Source: Eudromia elegans (lineage: Eukaryota; Chordata; Aves; Tinamiformes; Tinamidae). From it: DNA of 64,000 nt. Each line of letters starts with the position of its first letter. Within the stretch, counting starts at the first letter, position 1. The translations under genes were made by a program, and so were the position numbers. Positions 38,483-50,600 of this stretch are shown here, piece after piece. The notes under the pieces were generated by a model. It had not been told where the DNA came from. It made no database searches and saw nothing but the letters and a program-made list of their open reading frames with translations. Location: assembly GCA_003342815.1 (NCBI GenBank), contig PTEX01000135.1, positions 186,001-250,000 of the forward strand. The letters run 5' to 3'.

Positions 38483-40240
38483 ACACATCCTATTCAACCA
38501 TCCTCATTTCCTGTCCTTCCACTTAATCTCATCACTTCTCTCAAACTGCACAAATTCTTTAAGACTGGGACTGTCTCTATTTTGGGTTCCTTCATGTACA
38601 GACCATCCTAGTAAACAGCACGTTACTGGAATTAAATGTAGATGGGAGAGGGTGGCTCCGAGCTTCTCATTATCAGTGCTACCTCCACAACGCCTCTCAG
38701 ACCTTGATCCTACCATGAGTGTTTATGCACTGAAGATCATAGATGTGAACGGGCCATCTATGAATTAAGCTCATACGCAGGATGAGGATGGCAGCTCTTA
38801 CTGAAAACTAGCACTGTACAAAATATTAACTTTTACTATAAACGCATGTATAGATAAAAACAAGTCAAAGTATTTTGGGCAGTAGGAGAAAGAGGCCATC
38901 ATTTCTATTCCCACCTGTCCCTTTTAATTGCATATATGGGGAAAAGTAATGTTTTGGGTTTCTCTCCTCAAGGGTAATTTTTGGAGTGCTGCCAATAGGG
39001 ATAAATGTTAAATGTTGTGTTAAATAAGCTAGCTAGCACATTTCCCAGAGCTGTATATTTTCAGTAATGATTTTCAGGTCATGATTTTTTGGTATACCGT
39101 TGTCATTCTTGTTTGGTTCATTTAGTAGGACATGTTCAGTATGAAATACCGAACAAGGTCACAGGGATTCAAGTAGGAATTCCAGTTTGTTAGATACTAG
39201 TTTTCAATATTTAGCAAACAACAGATAAGTTGTCCTAAGAATTATCAGGATACGCAGCTGAGACGACTTGATTTTTGCTATTAACAAAGTCTATGAGGAT
39301 TAACAGGGAAGTCCATAAACAGCAACTTATCTTGTATAAAACCCCTGAATACTACAGTATCAAACTATCAAAGTAAATAACAGATAGTAAAACAAAGAAA
39401 AAAAAATCACTATAGAAATCACAGGAAAGGAAAAAAAAAAAGAATTCTTCAAAGCCCAAAGGAATTTCTCCATAAAAGTTACAGCTTCCCTAGCCAGTGA
39501 AAGACTACTGTAATTCTCTATATAGCAAAAAGTCTACACCAGGTATTTTAAGTTGCTGTAAGAAGAAAGTATCTGCAGATTGCATAAATGTGTTGTGTCA
39601 CATAATATCAAAGTTATTTGCAAAAATTATACAATTTGGAATGCTTTAAAATGAGACAAAACAATGTACTTAAACATACATTAATAAGAAAATGAAAGCA
39701 ATCATTATATGAAATGTATTTTTGGGATGCATTGATTTAGCAATGCTATCAAGATCAAATATGCAAAGTGAAAAGTCGTCGTTATAATAAGCTGCTCATT
39801 GATATCCCATTTTGCCACCAGGACATTTTCTGTGCCCTACTTTTGATGGATCTTTACAGTCCCAAGGGCAAGTGAAAGCCAGTTGTGGGCATTCAGAAAC
39901 AATTCTGGTGAGATTTACGCTGTGCACTTGTTATAGCCGTTTTCTTTTACTCTTTTGAAGAAGTGACTTCACCAAGGCAGGTTTCTTTCATTGACACAGT
40001 AAATTCCTTGCAGCAGGGGCCAGATTCTGGACACTGCAAATCACACTGTTGGCACTCAAAAAATAAATAATAATAACAATAATAAATTACTTTGCTTATT
40101 TCCTACTTATGCGTTGTGCTGATTCTCTTGATTTAAGTGATGCTCCTTAGGAATTTTCAGATCCTTCTGGCCTAAGTCTCTTCTGTCTTTCCTGTTGTCT
40201 TTCTTGTCAGTGTTGCTACTCTCCTCAGTCCAAAACCTCT

Positions 40241-41695
40241 TTATTTTCGAGGTGTTGCTGTTTTATTTGCACTTACAGTAGAGGTTTTTGAAAAAGCTAC
40301 ACTTCTTTCTGCGTTGGGTAAATCTGGTGTATCATACTCCCAAGGGCAGACTTCAGCTCGAGATGCTAAAGGTTGCTGTAAGTAACTACTTGGCTTACGG
40401 GAGTCAGAGGAAAGCACATTTGCCTCAGACAATGTATTTTTCTTCTGTTCCACCAATTTATTGAGGTTTTCCTTTTCTGTTGCTTTCTGGGGTGGTTCCT
40501 CATACTCCCTAGCACACGGAGTGGGCCCATATCTATTAACATTCTCACATTTCAGCCCAGGGGTGACCTGAGACTTGGAATTTGACTGTTTTTTCTCATT
40601 TTCCAAAGCCTGCTGCTCTTGCGTCTCCCAAGGGGTTGTCTCCAACTTCTCTGAGCTCTTTTGGCTGGATTGTTGGTACCCCTCAGCTGTCTTCAGCTTA
40701 TGATGCGATTTCCCCTTTGGCTGCGAAGGGTGATTTTTCTCGGGCTCTGAGGAAGCAATTGATACATGTTTTTGAACCTTAGAGTCAGAAGGCACAGGAC
40801 CAGGAATTTGGTCATATATCTCCCACGGACAAACTTCTCCTATGTCAAAATTGTCCTTGTGCAGAGACTTACCTGGCCCTGTGTCGGGATTTGTGGGTGT
40901 CTGACTAACCTTCTGTTGTTTCATAATTCCAGATTTATGGGTTTTCTTTGTCTCCTCAGAGGGCGTAGAGTTCTTCCCCTGAGGATCCTTATGCTCCCCT
41001 TTCTCAGAGATGGAGTGTTTTCTGTTGATCTCCTTATTCTTTTGCTGAGATTTATGGGATTTAGTGCTTTCTTCGAGACTTTGCGTTTTACCTGTTAAGC
41101 CTAGAGTCTTTTCCTTGGCACTAGCAATAACACTGAGGGATTTTTGTAACACGGATGTTCTTGGATGCAGAGGCTTCTTATCTGCACTTAAGTTATGTGC
41201 GCTTACTGATTTGCACACCAAAGGGACTGATTCAGTGGACACTGCTTCAACTTTTTCAGTAGCTTTTTTGGTTAATTTATTCTCAGCCAAGGAATCCAGA
41301 AGTGAATTCTCAGCAGTGAGACCTTCCACGCTTTCTCTAGTTAAGCTGTTAGCTTCTTCCGTTTGATCCCTAACGTGATCGTAAGTGCTGTGGGACTTCT
41401 TTAAAGAAAATACTCTGTTTTTCAAAGTCTCTTCTTTCGGCTTTACGCAACTCGTGGAATCCTGCGGGTTTTTCTTCAGCGCTGCAGCATTCTTCACAGC
41501 ACTGTGCTCCACCAGGTCCTTCTCATCCCTGGAGCACTGCCTCGTGACGGTCTCGGGGATTTCTGTGATTCGTCGCATGATTGATCTCCCCAAGCCCTTC
41601 TTAGAGCACCTTTTCTTCTGGAGATGGGGGTTATTAGCAATCATCTTTTTCCTCTTATAGATTTCAAGCTGGGCATATAGTTTCTTCAGCTCATC
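40241..41695 (-). CDS. GPR158: GPR158 last coding exon: long cytoplasmic tail with CPWE-type motifs
   Basis: Acceptor TTTGCTTTGCAG (intron ends 41696) opens phase 0 at [18 protein letters not shown], a basic amphipathic helix that probably belongs to the dimer coiled coil. The exon holds 484 codons and a TAA at 40243-40241. It is Lys/Ser/Glu/Gln-rich, of low complexity and probably disordered. Recognisable conserved blocks are [49 protein letters not shown] and [15 protein letters not shown]. Three CPWE-type motifs are visible: VCPWE at 40834-40820, TTPWE at 40609-40595 (first Val and Cys replaced) and VCPWE at 40351-40337. These motifs have been reported to bind Galpha-o (family knowledge). 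The protein ends TATPRK, apparently lacking a short C-terminal extension I recall in mammals. The upstream open frame to 41770 is intron. Confidence 0.95.
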   Translation of the reverse strand, partial: DELKKLYAQLEIYKRKKMIANNPHLQKKRCSKKGLGRSIMRRITEIPETVTRQCSRDEKDLVEHSAVKNAAALKKNPQDSTSCVKPKEETLKNRVFSLKKSHSTYDHVRDQTEEANSLTRESVEGLTAENSLLDSLAENKLTKKATEKVEAVSTESVPLVCKSVSAHNLSADKKPLHPRTSVLQKSLSVIASAKEKTLGLTGKTQSLEESTKSHKSQQKNKEINRKHSISEKGEHKDPQGKNSTPSEETKKTHKSGIMKQQKVSQTPTNPDTGPGKSLHKDNFDIGEVCPWEIYDQIPGPVPSDSKVQKHVSIASSEPEKNHPSQPKGKSHHKLKTAEGYQQSSQKSSEKLETTPWETQEQQALENEKKQSNSKSQVTPGLKCENVNRYGPTPCAREYEEPPQKATEKENLNKLVEQKKNTLSEANVLSSDSRKPSSYLQQPLASRAEVCPWEYDTPDLPNAERSVAFSKTSTVSANKTATPRK

Positions 41696-44600
41696 CTGCA
41701 AAGCAAAGTGAACGGCAAAACTAGTACATACAGAGTGAACCCAGTCAACCAAGCACTCCAGCGAGTGCATTACCTATTAAATTATAAAACATATTACATT
41801 TCTTTCACTGTCTTTTCTAATGCTTGAACATGTCATTTCTCCATGAACCTCAATCTCATTTTTTTCTATTTTTTAAAATAAATCCAACTCTAAAATTACT
41901 GCACAAAGTGGTTGCCTTGCATGGCAGCATAACATACAGCATGCAAAGGCAATTAATACCCATTTACGCTGCACATTTTCCTGCTGAATTCTACCACTAT
42001 GCTTTATTTTAAGAATGTTAAGTGAGGGAAGCTAGAGACAGAAGTGCCCTTTAATCATGTAGGATAGGATTGAAGGTTTTTTCCCTTGTTTATTGTGTTT
42101 GATAAAATTATATATTACATAGTGATGGCGAATGACTAATCCCACTGACATCAAACTCTGTGTGTTTCAAGCCAACTCAAAGAATCTATGTAAACTGGTA
42201 AATACCATTTGCTGTGGTTTCCTCCTTTTCAGCCTCTCAAATGACTTTTCCTGTAACAACTAATGCAGATTCTCTTCACACTAGTACATTTTTTCTAAAA
42301 GATGTTACAGAACCCAATACCATAATCATTACATGACCTAGTTGGACTCTTTCATTTGGTGTCTGCAAAAACAGGTCAAACAGATGCAATTCAGAGTTAA
42401 CTGGTAGGGAAAAAAAGCATATATTCCTGAAAATAAGTATTTTAAAGTTACATGTACCCGAATGTCTTCAGGATCCAAACTATGTTCACTCCATGCTGAA
42501 TTGATACTGCTGTTCAGATAGGATCCAGAGCGACCCATGTCAAGCTCATCTTCATACGCTTCTGTAGCTATATCATCTCTTGGGTTATTGCTTGAATGTG
42601 AAAACTGCAATAAACACACATAAAAAAGATACTGCCATCAGTAAACTGTAAAAGTTTGCATCAACAATGCTAGGTGTAAAACGATCTTTCTATGGATTTC
42701 ATGCGACTTGTGTTAACTCAAAATACCCCTGCAGGCATCACTAGCATCCTACAGAATATCAGTACGGTACAGAAGGATCTCTTATTAATGATATCTTAAC
42801 TTGAAAAGGTTTAGACATTAGAAGAATTAAAATTACAAGAATTAAAAGAATTCCTTGTGCTTCATTTCATGCCTATTTGAACCTCTTTAAATTGAATGTC
42901 TATTCCTGTATATTTTCATACTAGTTTAATTTAAAAACAACCTCTGTTTCCAATTAGGCTGCTAGAACAGTAAGACTTTATTTTATATCCCATACAGTTG
43001 AATAATCTTGCAGAAAACAATTCTTTCATTTTAGATTCTGACTGAAACAAGGAAAAGAGACAGTAAAAAAACAAAAGACAACAAATGGAGAAAAATTAGG
43101 AAGGAAAAAAATAAATTCCTCTTTCCTAAGTTTTAGCAAATGCTCATATCCAAAGTCGGATAGAGGTTGTGACAGATCCTTTTTTATTCACATTAATTAA
43201 CTGATCCCTAGTTATCACTGCACACACAGTCATCTGGCCTCATGATTTGTGTCTATAAATGGAACATTCTACATTCTCTTTGATTTTCTGAGTTCTTTGG
43301 GATGCTGAAAGTAAAGTCTGTGTCATGTTACACAGACAATAAAACTGAAAATAGAAATGCTGATCATTAGTCACGAGTCAGCTTCTCAAAGGTTAACAGA
43401 CTTTCTAGGCTGGTGTCAAAAGGCATCTCTGAAAATATGTAATAATATGCATATGATAAAGAAAATATTAAAACTGTTAATGACCAGAAAAATCATCAAA
43501 AACAAAACAAGGCTGTTCATCGTTAATACTGCATCACAGTGTCCTCTTGTGACTGTTTAATGCATGTATCTTTGACAGTTATCAGCATACTGTTTTGACA
43601 CAGACAAGTGACAGGAGAAGCAGCTTTACTAACACAAAAATCACATTAACTGGAGCTGTACAGGATTCCTGTGTGACGGATACCTTTCCATGCTTAATCG
43701 CCTCTTTGCTTCTTGATCTTTTGACTAACAGAATGGGCCATTTCAAGAGCCATTATCAAATTACTCTTTGGCTGCCAGGACATGGCATAAGAAAAAATGC
43801 CCAAGTGAAAGCCCATGGCTGGCACCAGCGACAGGAGGAGCTACCTGTGGTATTTTTGTACCATGGAGACTGGCATGTTCTAGTTTCATTTCCTGAATGC
43901 CAAATGGGAACCAGGCTGCGGAGCTCCAAGCTCTGTTCTGCCCCCTGCATCCCGCTGTCCTGCCCCTTTCCTTTTCCCTCACAGGTCCATCCCCTCATCC
44001 ACCTCCATACCTGGCTCTGGATTACGGGTCAAGTGTCTTCTAGGAACGTCCCAAGCTTTGGACTTGCAAAGGCATCTCTGCTATGGGCCAGGAGAAATTG
44101 CCCAGGATAAATCCCAGCCTCCTCTCTCACAGCCAGCCCGAGCTGCCCATTGCAATCTTATTGAATGGTCCATCCCAGTCTTCCCACGCCCTCCTTCAAA
44201 TTCTCTGTCTGATTTCAGATTACACTGGCAGACACACAGACACCCAAATCTCTGAAACCAGCAACTGGAGAAAATGTCTAACATGTTGTGCAGGCTGAAT
44301 ACGAACCACTTGGTCTCTAAACTCCACCAAATCTCCGCAAAGCAAAGCAGAAGCAAAGAAAAATGTAAATGCAGTTGATGAAGACAAATGTCAGCAAATC
44401 CGTCTAAAAAATTTCAAGCCCTTCTTTCAAGATGAGACACTGCAGCTCTCATACTTGTCAATCAGGTCATTCAGCGAATGATTTGATGCGGCCAAAGCAA
44501 GCAAATGCCTTCAAAATTTAATATGAGAGGTGGCACAACCGTTTTTGCTAAACTTTTTAAAAGACACAGTCTTGGCGTGGTAGGCAAAATGCATGTTTTA

Positions 44601-47600
44601 CATCTGCATAATAAAAGCTTAAGGAAATTTTAAGCAACAGAAAAGTGGACTGTCTCATATATATTTTCATATTTTAGGCATCACAGTCAAATTTTGCAGC
44701 TCCCTCTTCTTCCATCTGCTAATGAATTTTATCAAGAATTTTATGAAGAATTGCTTCTACAAAACAGTATTTATCTTTCTTGGTCTTGGTAAGAGAAAAA
44801 GAAGACACGAAAACAGAATACCTTAGGGATCAGGAGCAGCCCAACAGTGACTGTCACAGTCAAGTGCGTGTGTGCAAAGAACAGCATCAGCATCCAGTCA
44901 GACTGAAGTCTCGAAGCAAGTATGAATCTGAAAACAGAACTCAGTGTTGGTACTTCCTTGCCTTTTCTCTGTACATTACACTTAATGCTCCTTAGGATTC
45001 TTTCATTGAAAGCCCAAATGCAACCATCTTTGTTTTGTACTACTTTCATACTGACTAAAAATTACAGCCACATGCTTTACTTAAATAGCACAATTTCAAA
45101 ATAATAATAATAAAAAAAACCCAAAATAAAACAAAGAATGGAAGTTAAGGGCCTGAAAGTATATTGCTATTCAAGCTGTCTTACTCTATGAAGCTGTTTT
45201 TTTGATGACGTAAATTATCATGGGTTCTTTGGCTCAAACTGAGTTATGGAAGTTTATTTTCATTGAAGATCTGAGCTGATGATTTTATGTTATTCGGCAA
45301 GCTCATGTACTAAGATCATTTGTAGTGCATTTCATAAATGCAGGACGTCCATGGATCGCAGCCACTGATAACACTGAAGCGAGAACTGAACTGAGACCTG
45401 GTTTAGTGGGAGGCAGAGAAATGGTCTTGACTGCAGGAGCTCCCAGCTCAATACTGCAGGGCCTAAGAGCTCTGAAAATGCTGCTGAGTGACTGAAACTC
45501 CCAAATGAAGCAATTCCTTGCAGAGCTTTCTGAAAAAGAGGCAGAATAAGCCGAGGCATGCTTGGCTTATCTGCTTCAGCGAGTTCCCAAAGATACCAAC
45601 GCTAAGCAGTATAATGGATGAATGGATGTACCACTGGCTTTAATTTGCAGCTTTACAAGAATCATTCAGAAATAAATGACATTGGCAACTTATCTCAGCC
45701 CACAGATGCATATTTTGCAAAAGCTTTTGTTAACAGAAATAGTCTGACATGAAAAATTGGCTTATATGTCATAAACAGTCAGTCATCATTTCTTCTTTAT
45801 TACCTTATAAACACAATGTTTCATCAACACAACAAAATACTATACCTTCTTCTTTCTTAAAAAGATGTTGCTGTTAAGGTATGCAGACCGTGGTCTGAAG
45901 TTTAGGTAATTGAACAAAACATGAGAAACTACTGAAGACGACACAGGAGGATGATGGATATAATAAGCAATAGAGTGAGAAGCTAACAAAAATTAAAGGA
46001 TAATGCTGTGAGGAATGCTAAGATTTCACAGGGGACTAAGGGACAGTTATCCAAAGGAAAGCCAAGCTTTGCAGTAACTGAACAGAGTATTAGGGGCATT
46101 TGGGGAAGGAGAACCTGGAAGGTTGGCAGTATCTAGGTACCTATATTAGTAATAGCAAAGCCATGATTACCCAGGTAATGACATCAGAAATATCGAAAAG
46201 CAGGGACCAATGGGAAAGAAGTAATTAAGAGTGGATTATATGGCAGAAGACAAGGTTGAATGAAGAGTAGGGCTAAGGGGAATGGGAGAAAAGCCTGGAA
46301 AAATGGAAAAGGAGGGGGTGATAAAAGAGGCCGGTGGCACGCAAGCAAATTGCTACTGACTGAACACTCTACGCGATGACTGTGGAAGGTGCAATCTTCT
46401 CATAACACTTTATTCCTTATTTCTGTGGGACCTCACCATTCATCATGTGTGTGTATGTGTGTGCGTTGTCAACGAGCTTTGGGATGGACAAGCCAGCAAG
46501 TTGGAGGGACTCCCATGTGGGAAGTTTGCTGATGATACAAGACTGGAAGCAGCGACTGAGGCACCAGAGGGCTGCACAGCTACAGAGAGAGACCTGGACA
46601 GGCTGGAGAGCTGGGCAGAGAGGAACCTCACAGAGTTCCACAAAGGGAAGTGGAGGGTCCTGCACTTGGAGAGGAATAAGCCCAGCACAGTTGGAGGTTG
46701 ACCTGCTGGACAGCAGCTCTGCAGAGAAGGATCTCAGAGTCCTGATGGACAACAAGTTAACCTTCAGCCAGCAATGTGCCTTGATGGCAAAAGGCACAAA
46801 CTGAAACACAAGGAGTTCCATCGGACTATGAGGGAAAACGTCTTTCCTGTGGGGGTGACAGAGGACTGCAACAGGTTGCCCAGAGAGGCTGAGGAGTCTC
46901 CTTCTTTGGAGACATTCAAAACCTGCCTGATCCTGTGCCACGTGCTGTACGTGACCCTGCTTGTGCAGGGGGCATTGGACCAGATGATATCAAGAAATCA
47001 CTCCCAACCTCAACCATTCTGTGATTCCGGGATATAAATACGATTCTTACATTCCATCTCTTTCAGAGACAGAACTTAGAAGGGAAGAAGGAACAGAAAT
47101 GTGAACTTCAAAGAGGGTGGGTTAAGGAACATGTATGCAGAAATGGACATACGCTCAGGAGGGATCATGTATTTCCAAAACAGGTTGCTCATTCCTATCT
47201 ATAAGCTGTGCACTACTTCATCAGCAAACTAACACGTATAGGAGAAAGAGTAATGAAGCAATACAAAATATATATTTTTTATAAAAAAAAAAGGATGGAA
47301 AAAATCAGTAGATCTTAGGAGAAAGGAACAACTTATTCTTGCTAGGATAAGCAGGAAGACCTTGTTCTCTTGGGTCTCCTTGTTAAGAAATGATTCCTTT
47401 TTCTGATTTATTATATGTGCCCTAAACGAAGGCATTCACAGAAGAAAAGGAATCTCTGCAGAATTCTGTGTTTGGTTAACTTTGTCCGGTGGAAGAATAT
47501 TTCATAAAAATGAATCAAATCTGGATATCTACTATACAAAATCAAATCACTGAGGTGATCAGAAATGTAGTAAAAATCTATGTAAGAGGGAAGAATTCTC

Positions 47601-50600
47601 TTCTACTCAATTCCCTATATGTTTTTAATTAAAATTCCCACGGTTAAAGGAAAAGAAAAAAAATACATTTCCTTCTTTTTCTCCTTCAATATTTTTATCT
47701 TGTTCTACTGCAAAATTTGCAGCCCAAACAATACCAGTGCAACAAACCTTATCTTCTACCATGGCTCAAAATGTGACTTAGGAACATTAATAAACAGGGG
47801 AAAACTTTGCTAGAAAAGCTGTCATAGTGGTTACAGAGAACTTACAGAATTGTGAAAGCCCAGTATTTTGAATGTACTCTGTAAGCGGAGGACAAAAATA
47901 AAAGTTTCCTTAATTTGGCATTTTCCAAATCCAAATTCGGTTTTTGAAATTATTTTTCCAGATTTTGTGTTAGGAGTAAAACCCAAGTATATGAGAGCAT
48001 ATGGATTTGAAACAGAGGGTCTGGAAAAGATGAAGGAAATAAGAAGTCACAAGCTTGAAAAGTGTAGTGAACTTCTTAACAATGACAGGGAAAAATCCTT
48101 GCACCTAGAAGGAATAGGAAGGAAAGACACGGCATGGTGATGTTTGTTTGGAAAAGATGATGCCTCATTGAAGAAAACATGAAGGAGGCAGAAAGAAATG
48201 TGAATGTGAAGAAAGACCAAAAAATAAGAACTGCATTTGAAGACTGTCAATGGAGAGATGTAAAAAAAAAAAAAAAATAAAAAAAATCTGAGTGGATAAG
48301 GTCTGTCAGACAAAAGAACGACATGAGAAGACAAGAGATGAAAAAGAGGAAGGTTGTCATAAGAAAGTCATAAGAATCTCCTCCAGCATGAACTGAAAGA
48401 AGTTCATGCTAACTTGTTATTCTGAATTTTCTGTGAGCAATTCATTTTTACATGGTTTTCTGTGGCATTAGCAAATATGCTAATTTGCATGTGGCCCTTA
48501 GTTATTATTTACTAATCTGAAAATTTACAATTTACAAGTCTGAAACCCAAGATCATTATAAACTTTGTAAAGAACATGTACCTTATATAACATGTATATG
48601 AACATGCCTAACAGCTTTTCATGTCATCACATAAACCAATATGCTTCATGCATGAACCAATACAAATATGTGGTCATATTGCCCTTTGGCAACCTGTTAC
48701 ACACCAGCAAAGAGTCCACACAAGCCACCACTCTTACCTGCTGTTTTTTCTCTAGAGCTACAAAGCAGCGAGCAGTATGTAAAGGAATCAAGACTGCTAC
48801 AAGTTCTGCTACTTTTAATTTATCATACATACTGAAATTAAAAACATTTTTATAATTATCAAGTCAACTGTACTTGAGTCCTGTGGGAACAGTTTTAAGT
48901 TTAGCAATTCCTTTATTTGTAGAATTAAATATTTATAAGTCCTTCCATAATGCATCCTATCCCATTTACCCATTTTTTAATTGCATCATGCGAAACCTGA
49001 AAGACAAATAGTTAATTATGAGATCTACAGATCACTTGCCTAATTGTATGGAATATAGCAGAGATAATGAGCTCATTGTGAACTGCAACAGCCATATAAC
49101 GTGGCTCATGAAATGCTGATGGGACTGTCCGCACTGCATAGCAGAGATAAACACCCCACAAGAGGAATAAAAATTCAGCTGTGAGAAGAACAAAAAGAAA
49201 TAATTTGCAATTAGTTTTATAGATGAAAAAGGAAGGAAATATGAAGTACTACAATATCTTCTGTACGTGAAAGTATGTGTAAAGACTGCATATACTCATG
49301 AATATATACATATACACACAAATACACATTCAAACACTTTTGGATATTGTGACTGTACATCTGTACATGACACGTTTGGTTTAAATTTTAGACACATTTT
49401 TTTCCAGATGAGATACCTTGCATTCACGTGGTATCAGTTTTTCAGGTAACAATCTTTAAGACAAAACCTAGTAATTCCTTGCTTTTACTTTTTTTTTTAT
49501 GATTAGTACTACAGAAGTTTGACATCACTTAGAAAAATTATATGTTTATCTTTAGCTTTGCTTCTTGTTATAGAGGCTTCTTATCAGTGTTACTATTAGT
49601 CTGTAAACTTTTAAGACAACAGCTCAATTTCAAAGGTTTATAACTCAGACATAACAATATATTTTGGGCTAAAAAATTCCTTGGTTCATGACAGTTAATT
49701 CTGCTGGCGCCCATAATATTATGAGTCACCACTGAAGACCTAATATAATTATAACAAAATATATGCTTGTCTCTGTTAGGAGCAAAACAAATAAAAGACG
49801 AAGGGAGCAGACGTGAAGGGTCAGGATGGGCTGCAGCTATGGTGTTAGAGTTAGCTCATGTGCACCCTGGGCTTGGACTTCAGATCCCAGTAGAGAGCAC
49901 ATTGCGACCCCATTTTCACTGTGATTCAATCAAAACAATTTGGGACCCATCTTGAAAAACACCCCTTTCCCCAAAGCTCAGCCTTGTAGCTGTGGGTATG
50001 GATGCCACCGGGACCTCCTGCCTTGAAGTTCGGGTTGGCCATGGCTGGAAGTGGTTGAGCCCATCCAGCAACGCACTGCCGGGCTCCCACAGCACTGTCA
50101 CGGCTCCGGGGCACCATCAGGGAGGGTTCACTGTGATTCCCTGGTCCTCACATTGCTCCTGCCTTGCTCAGTTCTGCAGCTACTCCACCACCAACAGTGT
50201 CCCCTACGCTCATGGGCACGACAGTCCTAGTGACACCTCTGAAAAGTCTCTTTTTGAATTTTGAGCAATACTTTGGACATTTTTTATTGTACTAATAACA
50301 GAATGCCCAGCCTTAAACTCATCACTTTTACTTAAACATATTTAATATAAACCTTGCAGTTTAAACAGCTTCAGAAAAACATTTGGAAAGGTACAACTCA
50401 CACATGTTGCTTTTTTTCATGTCCTCCATCACCAAAGTGCATGCAATAATAAACTTTCAGACTAAGGAAGAGTTTGATTTGGGACCTCACTGCGTGTCAA
50501 TATAAAAAAACATAGTATAAATCTTTGGAGACTGGGTCCCTGCCTGGTTTTGAGCTTTATAAAAGCATGTATGTAAGTATGTCTTTCACAGATTCCCTAT

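Larger units (their letters stand above)
36200..40240 (-). other. GPR158: Probable GPR158 3' UTR or immediate 3' flank
   Basis: From the stop codon to a candidate AATAAA at 36223-36218 is about 4 kb with no other gene. It contains AT-rich sequence (38400-40240), a TA-rich tract (38421-38482), a CpG-rich patch (37741-38163) and a purine-rich tract (37258-37433). GPR158 mRNAs in mammals have a long 3' UTR (family knowledge). The exact 3' end here is inference: an ATTAAA at 38938-38933 and an AATAAA at 36690-36685 are alternatives. Confidence 0.35.
44928..49039 (-). other. GPR158 intron (4.1 kb) with GC donor, GC-AG type
   Basis: The 5' splice site reads AG|GCAAGT and the 3' splice site TCTGTTTTCAG|A. 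The split Arg codon (AG plus A) forces this GC donor. The intron contains an internally deleted CR1 copy (about 46467-47032) preceded by a TG repeat, a 29-base A-rich run near 48261-48289, and a 94-nt candidate alternative exon at 48738-48831. Confidence 0.9.

Noticed and set aside
40240..40245. AATAAA overlapping the stop codon as the real poly(A) signal
   Set aside because: It would leave virtually no 3' UTR, and the sequence just downstream is A-rich rather than GU-rich on the sense strand.
41696..41770. First 25 codons of the 509-codon open frame ([10 protein letters not shown] start)
   Set aside because: These codons are intron. The acceptor TTTGCTTTGCAG lies directly before DELKKLY, and the upstream exon joins there in phase 0.
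43595..44110. 171-codon plus-strand frame in a GPR158 intron
   Set aside because: No domain, no start or splice context; lies opposite the gene in a locally GC-rich intron part.
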